The translations under genes were made by a program, and so were the position numbers. The notes under the pieces are model-generated. The model did no database searches. It was not told the origin of the DNA and saw only the letters and a list, made by a program, of their open reading frames with translations. 33,682 nt of DNA from Dysgonamonadaceae bacterium. Its GTDB lineage: Bacteria > Bacteroidota > Bacteroidia > Bacteroidales > Azobacteroidaceae. Position 1 is the first letter of the stretch. Each line of letters begins with the position of its first letter. The DNA is taken from the NCBI GenBank assembly GCA_031263685.1, contig JAISFI010000294.1:1-33682 (forward strand), written 5' to 3'. Shown here piece after piece: positions 24,901 through 32,337 of this stretch.

Positions 24901-25955
24901 ACGGCATTGGCATTGAAAAGCAGGTCATGGATCGGATATTCGATCGCTTCTACAAATCCAACTCCGTCAATACGGATACTTATGTAGGAACAGGTATCGG
25001 ACTTTCGCTGGTTAAAAGTCTCGTTCTGCTGCATAAAGGAGCCATCTGTGTTTGCAGCGAACTGAACAGGGGAACAGATATAGCCATTTGCCTGCCCCTG
25101 GAAAAAGCGACGCCGGAGGTGAACGAAGAGCATAAAGCGCCCGCTACCTACACGCAGGAAGAGGTTTTGTCGGAACTGCTGCCTTCCGAAAAGAAGCGTA
25201 TCCTGCTGGTGGAAGATAATGAAGATTTGAAACATCTCCTGGCCGATTTTCTCTCCTCCGATTTCGATGTGCTGACAGCTTCCAATGGCCTGAAGGCTAC
25301 GGAGATGCTATCGAACCGATTGATTGATATGGTTATCAGCGACATCATGATGCCGATAAAAGATGGAGTGACGTTATGCAGCGAAATCAAAAACAGGGTA
25401 GAAATTTCCCACATCCCGGTCATACTCCTTACTGCAAAGACCGGCATCGAAAGCAGAATAGAAGGCGTGGATTCCGGCGCCGATGTTTATCTGGAGAAAC
25501 CGGTCGACCTCAATTTGCTGAAGCTTTCCATCCAGAATATCTTCCGTCACCAGCAGCAGTTGAAAGAATACTATGCCAAGAACCACTATGCCGACAGCAC
25601 TAAACTGTTTTCCAACGAACGCGACAACCGGTTTCTGAAAGATTTCATTCAGGTCATCGAAGACAACATGAGTCACTCGGAAATGGACGTCGACCTTATC
25701 ACATCGGCCTTATCCATGAGCCGCAGCAAACTGTACCGCAAAATTAAAGGCATGACCGGCAAATCCATCATCGAGTTCATCCTGAGTCAACGCCTGCGGA
25801 AAGCCGCCCGGCTCATCATCGAAAACAACCTCTCAATACGCGAAGTCATGGACGAGATAGGCATTGAAAGTCAGGCCTATTTTACGAATGCTTTCAAGAA
25901 AGAATTTGGAGAGACGCCTACGATGTTTGCGAACAGGCAGCGGGCGAAGATGTGA
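21927..25955 (+). CDS. Hybrid two-component system regulator (sensor kinase + receiver + AraC HTH)
   Basis: The protein has 1342 aa from the ATG at 21927; the track's TTG start sits in the preceding terminator stem. A signal peptide (~1-22) leads into a periplasmic sensor made of two seven-bladed-type Reg_prop propellers (repeats such as GHIWIGTINGLYVLNTQTGEY) and a Y_Y_Y domain (~690-765). A membrane helix follows (~772-793). Next come HisKA with His828 in ISHDFKTPL, HATPase_c (NLLNNSLRF, DNGIGI, GTGIGL), a receiver with phospho-acceptor Asp1139 in SDIMMP, and an AraC-type helix-turn-helix DNA-binding domain at the end (~1235-1335). In Bacteroides such proteins sense oligosaccharides in the periplasm and activate the adjacent degradation genes. 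By position it should control the PL8 and GH29 genes. No promoter box is seen in the short gap upstream. Confidence 0.95.
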   Translation: MKQHIFRLSIFLLLLFSQGYIHAEERYRFRTLSPEGGFLYDGIRSILQDKDGFIWILMNNDLCRFDGYEYKHFYTGFTQLDTAKEWILYSMAIDSRGTLFVSTENGLYRYDKSSDTFHNICAAPATTVKTDAKDHIWLMSDNQWNILDLETNQLKTPLVEGENMVGGKKLSLPNSIFCLNNEDLYVCGYGNIYRFNETKNEYSLCIRMPNPNKRILQARAYKGKLWVMVQGDGIYKIDLSTFSIEAVFDFFKENESISVRAFYIDERGHIWIGTINGLYVLNTQTGEYTHYQHSQSDPFSLPNNSVWTINEDNQKNIWIGTYSGAVCYVNPNEKIPFTTYFPQEKALSHIPVSAFAEDEASLWIGTEGGGINRMDKETGRFSYYLHENEGNALAHNNIKSMVIDKDRRLWIAMFTGGLDCFHIPSRRFKHFKQNGTDNSLKYNNIRKIIAEGDSGLWIAYQARNLVISFYSFKRQSFTHYSLEKEGKNFYIFDILRGKGNQLWILSNEKLYLLHVESGAITEVQIKANTFMNFHAFCMDDSGNLWMGTIGNGLIKYKPETGEYRIYDNLLQHDDFSSIYSICYDDERNIWLGTNNGLVRYNIDSNRFSRYDKKDGVQGQVYYPLASLKGMDGHLYFGGTNGFTAIKPSEISPNIYRPQAIISDFYINYSPSKSILEANREEISLNHRQENFGFKFSSDNYLIPEKNLFRYRLRGYYDHWIETDASRREIQYSKVKAGVYYFEVEAANNDGLWSGWPTTIKIVRRPNPWQSWPALISYALLFAAICWVMAYYFRMKKKLELQLYLENIEKNKQEELHQSQLRFFANISHDFKTPLSLIIASVEKLHREGLKESYYWILNRNSRRLLNLVDEIMDLQTIENGVLNLKLQAVDVKAYVQEIAADFADYTAQRNIAFTVHCDTDFPACLNVDKNMLEKIIMNLLNNSLRFTKDGGSIGIELLSSRQRFKSPYSARYAVKDENVFSGDGFVLVIRDNGIGIEKQVMDRIFDRFYKSNSVNTDTYVGTGIGLSLVKSLVLLHKGAICVCSELNRGTDIAICLPLEKATPEVNEEHKAPATYTQEEVLSELLPSEKKRILLVEDNEDLKHLLADFLSSDFDVLTASNGLKATEMLSNRLIDMVISDIMMPIKDGVTLCSEIKNRVEISHIPVILLTAKTGIESRIEGVDSGADVYLEKPVDLNLLKLSIQNIFRHQQQLKEYYAKNHYADSTKLFSNERDNRFLKDFIQVIEDNMSHSEMDVDLITSALSMSRSKLYRKIKGMTGKSIIEFILSQRLRKAARLIIENNLSIREVMDEIGIESQAYFTNAFKKEFGETPTMFANRQRAKM

Positions 25956-26020
25956 TTTTTCTTTCTATACGATTACTGTATTCACTGAGGATAAGCGTCA
26001 ACGCCCCGTCACTTGTTACA

Positions 26021-26287
26021 TTACAAGCCGTACCGAAGCTGTCTTGAAGCCAGCAACAGCGCAATCGCCAGCAACCGCGAAGCATTACTGCCGAGTTGTG
26101 TGATAGATGGCGCAATAAATCCGATAATAATGAGCGGAATGGTAAACATGATGACGGCGCTCAACAGGTGCTGAACGGTCACCACTACTTGCATGACGCT
26201 TGCACCGGCAACAAGGCCGCCGGAGATGCCAACCAGCAAAGCGAGCGCCAAACGAAAAGGTAAACTGCGGAATATTTTTTTTATCAT
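26021..26287 (-). pseudogene. Truncated dicarboxylate/amino-acid:cation symporter remnant
   Basis: The 88 codons from ATG 26287 match, by memory of the family, the first two membrane helices of the DAACS/SstT-like symporters (FRLALALLVGISGGLVAGAS, LSAVIMFTIPLIIIGFIAPS, then SNASRLLAIAL). Full-length members have ~400 residues. After LLLAS the frame runs into a stop. A neighbouring frame reads SFGTA, where an intact homologue might have an SSVG-type segment, so a frameshift close to the break is possible. Only 65 nt remain before the end of the convergent hybrid-regulator gene, so the other ~300 residues are gone. It should be non-functional. The ORF-track start at 26356 reads back through a terminator and into the repeat array and is not the real start. 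Confidence 0.75.
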
Positions 26288-26303
26288 ACTGTTGTTATTT
26301 GTT

Positions 26304-26338
26304 AAAAAAAAGGCGCTCCCTTGATTAAAGGGAATGCC
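26304..26338 (-). terminator. Intrinsic terminator of the fabD-queC-queF operon
   Basis: On the minus strand GGC-N3-CCCTT(T)-loop-AAGGG-N3-GCC forms an interrupted stem followed directly by eight T. It lies between the tandem array and the symporter remnant. Confidence 0.7.
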
Positions 26339-26350
26339 CTCTCTTGATTG

Positions 26351-26506
26351 AAGCATCGAGGCTCGAACAGTCGATTCACCGAGGCTCGAACAGTCGATTC
26401 ACCGGCGGTGGACGATCAAATCATCGGCGGTGAACGATCGATTCACCGCCGGTGAACGATCAATTCACCGCCGGTGAACGATCAATTTGACGAGGCTCAC
26501 AACGAT
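26351..26506 (-). repeat. Tandem array of seven 22-23-nt palindromic units behind queF
   Basis: Units on the plus strand are 26351-26373 and 26374-26396 (23 nt), then 26397-26418, 26419-26440, 26441-26462, 26463-26484 and 26485-26506 (22 nt). The best units hold the perfect 15-nt dyad TTCACCGCCGGTGAA joined by CGATCAA. Units 1, 2 and 7 have a different dyad core, CGAGGCTCG or a decayed form. The array lies 36 nt behind the queF stop and 12 nt before the operon terminator in the direction of transcription, i.e. in the 3' UTR. It is not CRISPR: linkers are conserved and no cas genes are present. Confidence 0.9.
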
Positions 26507-26542
26507 AAATTTCCAGACTTCGTCCCGACATTTCACGCCAAA

Positions 26543-27019
26543 CTACCGGGCCTGCACCCGTTCCGGATGCCCTTGCCTGAATAATCTTTTCCGCGCCAAC
26601 TTCTCATATTGAGTACCAGGCAAGCCATAATTTACATACGGATAAATGCTGATGCCTCCACGGGGAGTAAAAATACCGGTGACTTCTATGTATTTGGGAG
26701 ACAGCAAACGGATGAGATCTTTCATGATGATGTTCACACAATCTTCATGAAAAGCCCCATGATTACGGAAACTGAAAAGATACAGTTTCAGACTTTTACT
26801 TTCCACCATCTTGACAGCAGGGATATAATCTATGTAAATGGTTGCGAAATCCGGCTGTCCCGTAATAGGACACAGACTGGTAAACTCCGGACAGTTAAAC
26901 CGTACCCAGTAATCATTTTCCGGATGCTTGTTGACGAATGTTTCCAGCACTTCGGGAGCATAATCCTGCCGGTACACCGTTTGTCCGCCTAATAAGGTGA
27001 GCGTTTCCTGTTCTTTCAT
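26543..27019 (-). CDS. queF: NADPH-dependent preQ0 (7-cyano-7-deazaguanine) reductase
   Basis: The protein has 158 aa from ATG 27019; the 39 extra residues in the track overlap the end of queC and do not belong. It reduces preQ0 to preQ1 in queuosine biosynthesis. It is the short, single-domain type: the active-site segment [13 protein letters not shown] holds the thioimide-forming Cys50 and the acid Asp57, and the QueF motif [20 protein letters not shown] contacts NADPH and substrate. The C-terminal [18 protein letters not shown] is also typical. It is last in the fabD-queC-queF run, 28 nt from queC, and followed by the 22-nt palindrome array and a terminator. Confidence 0.95.
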   Translation of the reverse strand: MKEQETLTLLGGQTVYRQDYAPEVLETFVNKHPENDYWVRFNCPEFTSLCPITGQPDFATIYIDYIPAVKMVESKSLKLYLFSFRNHGAFHEDCVNIIMKDLIRLLSPKYIEVTGIFTPRGGISIYPYVNYGLPGTQYEKLARKRLFRQGHPERVQAR

Positions 27020-27047
27020 ATCTTGCTGTTCAATGTTACTGTTTCCT

Positions 27048-27716
27048 TTAAATCCTTGTTTGCAAATACGCTTCCAGTCCATTCCGGCGCAGGGTGCAGG
27101 ATGGGCAATGTCCGCATCCGTCGGCTTTGACGCCATTGTAGCACGTCAAGGTTTCGTAACGGACAATATCGAAGACTCCCAACTCGTCGGCCAGCGCCCA
27201 TACCTCTTTCTTGTTTTTCCACATAAGAGGCGTATGGAAGATGAATTGCTCATCCATCGCCAGGTTGATGGTGACATTTGCGGAGCGTACAAACGTGTCC
27301 CGACAATCCGGATAACCGCTGTAGTCCGCTTCGGAAACGCCGGTCACAATATTTCGGATGCCGTGAGAACGGGCGACGACTGCCGCAAACGTCAGGAAAA
27401 ACAGGTTCCGTCCCGGTACGAATGTATTCGGATAGGAATCGTCCGGTTTTTCCTGATCCATGATGATTGTTCCATCTGTCAATGAGTTTGACGAAAGGTT
27501 GCCGATAACAGGAGCATCCAGCAACAGAAACGGCACCTGCGCTTTTGCGGCAATACTCCGGGCAATGTCCACTTCGATAGCATGTCGCTGTCCGTAAGTA
27601 AAGCATAGCGCCCGGACATTGTCGAAATGCTTCAGCGCCCAATATAGGCAGGTGGTAGAATCCTGTCCGCCGGAAAAGAGCACCAAAGCATCGTTATTTG
27701 ATTTATTTGTCAGCAT
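27048..27716 (-). CDS. queC: 7-cyano-7-deazaguanine synthase
   Basis: The protein has 222 aa from ATG 27716; the track adds 14 residues that overlap the fabD end. It is an ATP-dependent PP-loop enzyme converting carboxy-deazaguanine to preQ0. Landmarks are the PP-loop [11 protein letters not shown] (~13-23), [38 protein letters not shown], and the C-terminal zinc cysteines in TCYNG and [13 protein letters not shown]. Only 7 nt separate it from the fabD stop. Together with queF it covers the preQ0-to-preQ1 end of the pathway; queD, queE and tgt are not in the window. Confidence 0.96.
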   Translation of the reverse strand: MLTNKSNNDALVLFSGGQDSTTCLYWALKHFDNVRALCFTYGQRHAIEVDIARSIAAKAQVPFLLLDAPVIGNLSSNSLTDGTIIMDQEKPDDSYPNTFVPGRNLFFLTFAAVVARSHGIRNIVTGVSEADYSGYPDCRDTFVRSANVTINLAMDEQFIFHTPLMWKNKKEVWALADELGVFDIVRYETLTCYNGVKADGCGHCPSCTLRRNGLEAYLQTRI

Positions 27717-27723
27717 ATATTTG

Positions 27724-28605
27724 TTATACGGTACCTTGTAGCGTTTCCACTTCGGCATTAATTTTCTTCACGAGACCCTGTAAAACGCTTCCCGGGCCGA
27801 CTTCCGTGAAAGAGCTTGCACCGTCGGCAATCATCTGACGGATAGATTGCGTCCATTTGACGGGAGCCGTAAGCTGGGCGATGAGATTCTTTTTGATGGT
27901 TTCGGGATTTGTTTCGGCAAGCGTACTGACATTTTGATATATTGGGCAGACAGGACTTGCAATAGCTGTTGCATGGATAGCTTCGGCGAGTTCGGCACGT
28001 GCCGGTTCCATCAACGGAGAGTGGAAGGCGCCGCCGACTTTCAGCTTCAACGCTCTTTTTGCACCGGCGGCCAGCAGTTGTTCACAGGCGAGGTCTATGC
28101 CGGGAATAGAACCGGAAATAACAATCTGTCCGGGACAGTTATAATTGGCGGGGACGACGATTGCATCTATATCAGCACAAATCGTTTCTACCGTTTCATC
28201 CGGAAGACTCAATACGGCAGCCATCGTGGAAGGTGTTGCTTCGCAGGCTTTTTGCATGGCTGTAGCGCGGGCGTAAACCAGCCGCAGTCCATCTTCAAAA
28301 GACAGCGCCTGTGCTGCAACCAAAGCTGAAAATTCGCCCAGCGAATGGCCGGCTACCATGTCTGGCCGGGACTTGCTGCCCATGATTTTGGCCAATATAA
28401 CGGAATGAAGAAAAATGGCCGGTTGAGTGACTTTCGTCTGCTTCAAATCTTCGTCTGTACCGTTGAACATCAAATCTGTGATACGAAATCCGAGTATCTC
28501 ATTCGCTTGCTCGAACATTCGCTTTGCTTCGGGAAACTGATCGTACAAATCTTTTCCCATGCCTGTAAATTGTGCTCCCTGACCGGGAAATATAAATGCA
28601 TTCAT
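27724..28605 (-). CDS. fabD: Malonyl-CoA:acyl-carrier-protein transacylase
   Basis: This 293-aa protein has the normal length. It loads malonyl groups onto ACP for fatty-acid synthesis. Landmarks are the N-terminal [22 protein letters not shown], the nucleophile Ser88 in [10 protein letters not shown], the catalytic His in [12 protein letters not shown], and [13 protein letters not shown] near the end. The start is 47 nt from the ABC-F stop with no promoter box between, so it is probably read from the upstream genes. Confidence 0.96.
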   Translation of the reverse strand: MNAFIFPGQGAQFTGMGKDLYDQFPEAKRMFEQANEILGFRITDLMFNGTDEDLKQTKVTQPAIFLHSVILAKIMGSKSRPDMVAGHSLGEFSALVAAQALSFEDGLRLVYARATAMQKACEATPSTMAAVLSLPDETVETICADIDAIVVPANYNCPGQIVISGSIPGIDLACEQLLAAGAKRALKLKVGGAFHSPLMEPARAELAEAIHATAIASPVCPIYQNVSTLAETNPETIKKNLIAQLTAPVKWTQSIRQMIADGASSFTEVGPGSVLQGLVKKINAEVETLQGTV

Positions 28606-28652
28606 AATAATATATGTTTTTAAAAATTGATCGTATGTTTAAATCTCATCTC

Positions 28653-30572
28653 TTATCTCAACAATTCCTCCCACCGCTCCATTTCGCTCGATAACTGCCG
28701 TTGCAAATCGGTAAGCCTTGCGTATAAGGTCGTGTCGGAAGCTCCTTCAACAGTATTCAGCGCGCTTTCCAGACGTGAAATTTCTGCTTCCAGTGAGGCG
28801 ATTTTTTCCTCCACGTCGGCAATGTCTTTTTCCAACTTCTTTTTGAGGCGGTTTTGTTCCTTCTGTTCTTCGCGCGAAAGCTTGTTCAAGGGGATGGGAG
28901 ACGATTTGTCAACCGCGTTGGAAAGCGTTTTGGATGGCGCGTTTCGTTCCAGTTCCTGCAAACTGTCTAATTTTTTCTTTTCAAGAAATTCGTAGATGCC
29001 GCCCAAATGTTCTTTCACCCGCTGGTTGCCAAATTCGTATACCTTCTCGACCAGTCCGCCGAGAAACTCCCGGTCGTGAGAAACCAGGATAACCGTCCCG
29101 TCAAAAGCAATCAAAGCTTCTTTCAACACATCTTTGGAACGCATGTCCAAATGATTGGTCGGCTCATCGAGAATCAGCAGGTTGACCGGCTCCAGGAGCA
29201 GGCGAATCATCGCCAGCCGGCTTCTTTCTCCACCGGAAAGGACGGCGACTTTCTTGTCGGACGCTTCTCCTCCAAACATGAAAGCGCCCAGTATATCCCG
29301 AATCTTTGTCCGGACATCCCCTGTAGCGACATAATCAATGGTCTCGAAAACAGAAAGCTTGGGGTCTAACAAATCGGCCTGATTCTGTGCGAAATATCCG
29401 ATTTTTACCTGATGCCCTAATTGCAACTTCCCCTCGTAAGGAATCTGTTCCATGATACATTTGACCAGCGTAGACTTCCCTTCCCCGTTTTTACCGACAA
29501 AAGCAATTTTTTCACCCCGATTGATGGTCAGGTCAACCTGCTCAAAAATCAGGTGGTCGCCATAACTTTTGGCAACCCCTTCCATAATAATCGGAAACGA
29601 GCCGGAACGCGGCGCTGGTGGAAACTTCAACCGCAAGGTCGAACGATCTTCATCATCAATCTCTACCCGGTCGATTTTTCCCAACTGCTTGATGCGGCTT
29701 TGTACCTGCACGGCTTTAGTGGCCTTATAACGGAATTTTTCGATGAAAGCTTCCGTATCCTGAATTTGTTTCTGCTGGTTTTCAAACGCCCGCATCTGCT
29801 GCTCCTTCCGCTCTTTGCGAAGAACGACGTATTTGGAATAGTTGACCCGGTAATCGTAAATCTTTCCGAGCGATATTTCGATCGTTCTGCGGGTAACGTT
29901 GTCGATAAAATCCCGGTCGTGCGAAACCAGCAGCACCGCATTCGCCTGTGTTGCAAGAAAATTCTCCAGCCACTGGATAGATTCGATGTCCAGGTGATTG
30001 GTCGGTTCGTCGAGCAATAGGACATCCGGCTTTTTCAGCAAAAGTTTGGCAAGCTCTATGCGCATCCGCCAGCCTCCGCTGAACTGGTGTGTAGAACGGC
30101 CGAAATCTTCCCTCCGGAAGCCCAAACCCATCAATGTTTTCTCTATTTCCGACTGATAATTGTTTCCGCCCAGCAAAAGCAGTTGCTCGCTAAGCGAAGT
30201 CATTCGGTCAATAATATTGTGATAATCTGCGGATTCGTAGTCTGTTCTCTCCGTTAGCGACAAGCTGAGCCGGTCTATCTCGGCTTCCATCTGGTGGAAG
30301 TGTTCAAAAGCCAGCGCCGCCTCTTCCTGTACGGTGCGGACATCGCTCAAATTCATCTGTTGAGGAAGATAGCCGATGGTGATATCTTTCGGAATAGAAA
30401 CACGTCCGGAGGTCGGCTCCTGCAAGCCGGCAAAAATCTTGAGCATGGTCGACTTCCCTGCGCCGTTTTTTCCTACCAGCGCAATCTTATCCTTTTTATC
30501 TACGACAAACGAAATTTCATCAAAAAGATTATATCCACCGAAAGAAACACTCAGACTGTCGACCGAAATCAT
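28653..30572 (-). CDS. ABC-F family ATPase (soluble, translation-associated)
   Basis: The protein has 639 aa from ATG 30572; the track's upstream residues overlap the SGNH gene. It has two ABC cassettes and no membrane segment. The first has Walker A GKNGAGKST (~34-42), signature QFSGGWRMRIELAKLLL and Walker B LLLDEPTNHLD. The second has GKNGEGKST, LSGGERSRLAMIRLLL and LILDEPTNHLD. Between them is the charged P-site tRNA-interacting linker region, and the C-terminus (~545-639) is a coiled coil. Family members bind the ribosome E site; I cannot say whether this one is Uup-like, EttA-like or protective against an antibiotic, and nothing nearby suggests resistance. Its ATG overlaps the previous stop (ATGA), implying translational coupling. 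Confidence 0.93.
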   Translation of the reverse strand: MISVDSLSVSFGGYNLFDEISFVVDKKDKIALVGKNGAGKSTMLKIFAGLQEPTSGRVSIPKDITIGYLPQQMNLSDVRTVQEEAALAFEHFHQMEAEIDRLSLSLTERTDYESADYHNIIDRMTSLSEQLLLLGGNNYQSEIEKTLMGLGFRREDFGRSTHQFSGGWRMRIELAKLLLKKPDVLLLDEPTNHLDIESIQWLENFLATQANAVLLVSHDRDFIDNVTRRTIEISLGKIYDYRVNYSKYVVLRKERKEQQMRAFENQQKQIQDTEAFIEKFRYKATKAVQVQSRIKQLGKIDRVEIDDEDRSTLRLKFPPAPRSGSFPIIMEGVAKSYGDHLIFEQVDLTINRGEKIAFVGKNGEGKSTLVKCIMEQIPYEGKLQLGHQVKIGYFAQNQADLLDPKLSVFETIDYVATGDVRTKIRDILGAFMFGGEASDKKVAVLSGGERSRLAMIRLLLEPVNLLILDEPTNHLDMRSKDVLKEALIAFDGTVILVSHDREFLGGLVEKVYEFGNQRVKEHLGGIYEFLEKKKLDSLQELERNAPSKTLSNAVDKSSPIPLNKLSREEQKEQNRLKKKLEKDIADVEEKIASLEAEISRLESALNTVEGASDTTLYARLTDLQRQLSSEMERWEELLR

Positions 30573-31345
30573 AGACCAACCGCTTTTAGCCAGGCATTTT
30601 TCATCAATACAGCGCCGGCAATGGACGGATGTACGCCATCTGCTCCCCAATAGTCGACAGGCGCTTTTTTCAGCGCCTGGTCAAAGACCGACTGGAAAGG
30701 CACAAATATAGCCTTAAACTCTCTGGCTAAGGTTTGAGCGGCTTCTCGGTAGGCATCGAAAGCAGGATACCAGCTATTGTCCAGACTTTTTCCGCCCTTG
30801 ATGGTGAATGGCTCACATATAACTAACTGTATGTTAGGAAGCTGAGATTTAGTGTCCGACAACAGTTTCCGGTAATCATTGATATACGTCTCAATAGTGC
30901 CGGCATATCCACCCGATTTTGTGTGCCAGAAATCGTTGACGCCTATCAGGATGCTCAGCACATCGGGTTTCAAGTCCATGCAATCCTTTTCCCAACGCTC
31001 CTGCAGTTGATAGACTTTATTGCCGGAGATACCGCGGTTATATATTTGCAGATTTTTGTCGGCATGTACCGCCAATAATTCGGATGCTGTATACAGCGAA
31101 TATCCTCTTCCCAGCATGTCGCGGTCGTTTACTTTGTCTTCTTTTTCCCTGTCCCGTCCGGCATCCGTAATAGAATCGCCCTGAAGCAGGATGACGGCGC
31201 CGTTTTTCAGTTTTAAATCGCTGGCTGTCATTTCGCGTACTTCCGGCATGGCAGCTTGTATGATATTCGGAAACAGTGCAGCGCTTACTCCTGTCAGCGC
31301 CACACTTTTAATAAATTTTCTTCGGTTAGGCATGATATTCATCAT
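30569..31345 (-). CDS. Exported SGNH/GDSL-family hydrolase
   Basis: The protein has 258 aa from ATG 31345; the ATGs at 31342 and 31333 are equally possible. The N-terminus PNRRKFIKSVALTGVSAALF is a twin-arginine-type export signal. The SGNH blocks are clear: block I LLQGDSITDAG (nucleophile Ser58), block II NRGISGNKV, block III IGVNDFW, and block V ADGVHPS with the catalytic Asp and His. Likely an esterase acting on an acylated glycan or lipid in the periplasm; the substrate is unknown. The gene begins 1 nt after the nucleotidyltransferase stop and ends in a 4-nt ATGA overlap with the ABC-F gene. Confidence 0.88.
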   Translation of the reverse strand: MMNIMPNRRKFIKSVALTGVSAALFPNIIQAAMPEVREMTASDLKLKNGAVILLQGDSITDAGRDREKEDKVNDRDMLGRGYSLYTASELLAVHADKNLQIYNRGISGNKVYQLQERWEKDCMDLKPDVLSILIGVNDFWHTKSGGYAGTIETYINDYRKLLSDTKSQLPNIQLVICEPFTIKGGKSLDNSWYPAFDAYREAAQTLAREFKAIFVPFQSVFDQALKKAPVDYWGADGVHPSIAGAVLMKNAWLKAVGL

Positions 31346-31346
31346 T

Positions 31347-32252
31347 TTACCACAACTTCGACGGATATTCACCCTGTGCAATCAGGTTATTGATTTTATC
31401 GACAACCGACTGACGGTCGTCGGCATACGTCACTCCAAACCATTTGGAAGGCGTATCCAGTACCTTTACACGGGCAATGCCGGAAGTAATCAAGTGATTC
31501 ACCAGCAGTGGAATAAAATACTCGACTTTAATATTTTCCTGATTTTCTTTCAGGAAGTCAATAAAATAATCTTCCGAATACTGGAAATATTCGGGCGTAA
31601 ATCCCCACATGTTCATGGAAACAGGCGTATTTTCTCCGGCGGGCACCAGTTGATCGCTTTCATCTTTATATTTGATGACGCCATCGCTGTCACGGACAAT
31701 ATAGGTACGTTCGACGACGGTAGATAAATATCCTTTATCGTCTGTTTCGCAAATGCCACGGGCAACGGATCCGCTTTCCGACAGCGTATTGCCCAGCCGG
31801 TAGCCGACCATGCAATAATCGTCCTTTTTATTTTCCAGTCCCGACAGGTAATCGGCCAGAATCTTGTAGCTTTCTTTTCCGTAGAAATCGTCGGCATTAA
31901 TCACTGCAAAAGGCTCTTTGATAGCATCTTTACCCATAAGTACGGCATGATTGGTACCCCAGGGTTTAACTCTTTCCGGATGAACGGTAAAGCCTTTGGG
32001 AAGATAATCCAGTTCCTGAAATACCCACTCTACCGGGATTTGATGAACGTATTTTTTGATGATTTTTTCACGGAAATCATCTTCAAAACTGTGACGGATA
32101 ACGAATACTACTTTGCCGAATCCGCCCCGGATAGCGTCGAAAATAGAGTAATCCATGATCGTTTCTCCGTTCGGACCTAATCCGTCGAGTTGTTTCAATC
32201 CTCCGTAACGGCTACCCATGCCGGCGGCAAGAACAAAAAGTGTTGGTTTCAT
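31347..32252 (-). CDS. Sugar nucleotidyltransferase-family protein
   Basis: This 301-aa protein has a Rossmann-like NTP-transferase fold. It shows the G-rich nucleotide loop FVLAAGMGSRYGGLKQLDGL (~6-25), GETIMDYSIFDAI, WGTNHAVLMG, the metal-binding region FAVINADDFYG, and a C-terminal sugar-binding region (VSMNMWGFTPEYF, TPSKWFGVTYADD). It resembles the NTP-transferase proteins that in Bacteroidales make nucleotide-activated sugars, but the sugar and nucleotide cannot be assigned. It is the first gene of the probable six-gene minus-strand operon ending with queF. Confidence 0.85.
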   Translation of the reverse strand: MKPTLFVLAAGMGSRYGGLKQLDGLGPNGETIMDYSIFDAIRGGFGKVVFVIRHSFEDDFREKIIKKYVHQIPVEWVFQELDYLPKGFTVHPERVKPWGTNHAVLMGKDAIKEPFAVINADDFYGKESYKILADYLSGLENKKDDYCMVGYRLGNTLSESGSVARGICETDDKGYLSTVVERTYIVRDSDGVIKYKDESDQLVPAGENTPVSMNMWGFTPEYFQYSEDYFIDFLKENQENIKVEYFIPLLVNHLITSGIARVKVLDTPSKWFGVTYADDRQSVVDKINNLIAQGEYPSKLW

Positions 32253-32286
32253 AAGCTAATTATTGTGTTTTTTGAAATTGAAGCCC

Positions 32287-32294
32287 CAAAGGTA
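32287..32294 (-). promoter_or_regulatory. Promoter -7 box of the nucleotidyltransferase-to-queF operon
   Basis: TACCTTTG on the minus strand followed by GGGGC, 34 nt before ATG 32252. No TTG lies at the ideal distance upstream. It is back-to-back with the M16 peptidase promoter 13 nt away. Confidence 0.65.
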
Positions 32295-32307
32295 TGAATT
32301 TTCTCGC

Positions 32308-32315
32308 TAACTTTG
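32308..32315 (+). promoter_or_regulatory. Promoter -7 box of the M16 peptidase gene
   Basis: TAACTTTG followed by CACGC, 22 nt before ATG 32338. The -33 element is weak (the nearest TTG is 27 nt away). Confidence 0.65.
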
Positions 32316-32337
32316 CACGCAAAAAAAGGATTAAATT

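Noticed and set aside
16877-26020. Transposon or integrative element carrying the glycan cassette
   Set aside because: No transposase, integrase, tRNA-associated attachment site or terminal inverted repeats were seen at the edges. Only the truncated symporter hints at rearrangement.
26288-26356. Extended start of the symporter remnant ORF
   Set aside because: The extension would translate the operon terminator and the edge of the repeat array. MIKKIF at 26287 matches the family's N-terminus.
28653-30572. ABC-F ATPase as an antibiotic-resistance (ribosome-protection) determinant
   Set aside because: It has housekeeping-like context, no resistance neighbours and no leader peptide or attenuator. 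Sequence motifs alone do not separate the ABC-F subtypes.
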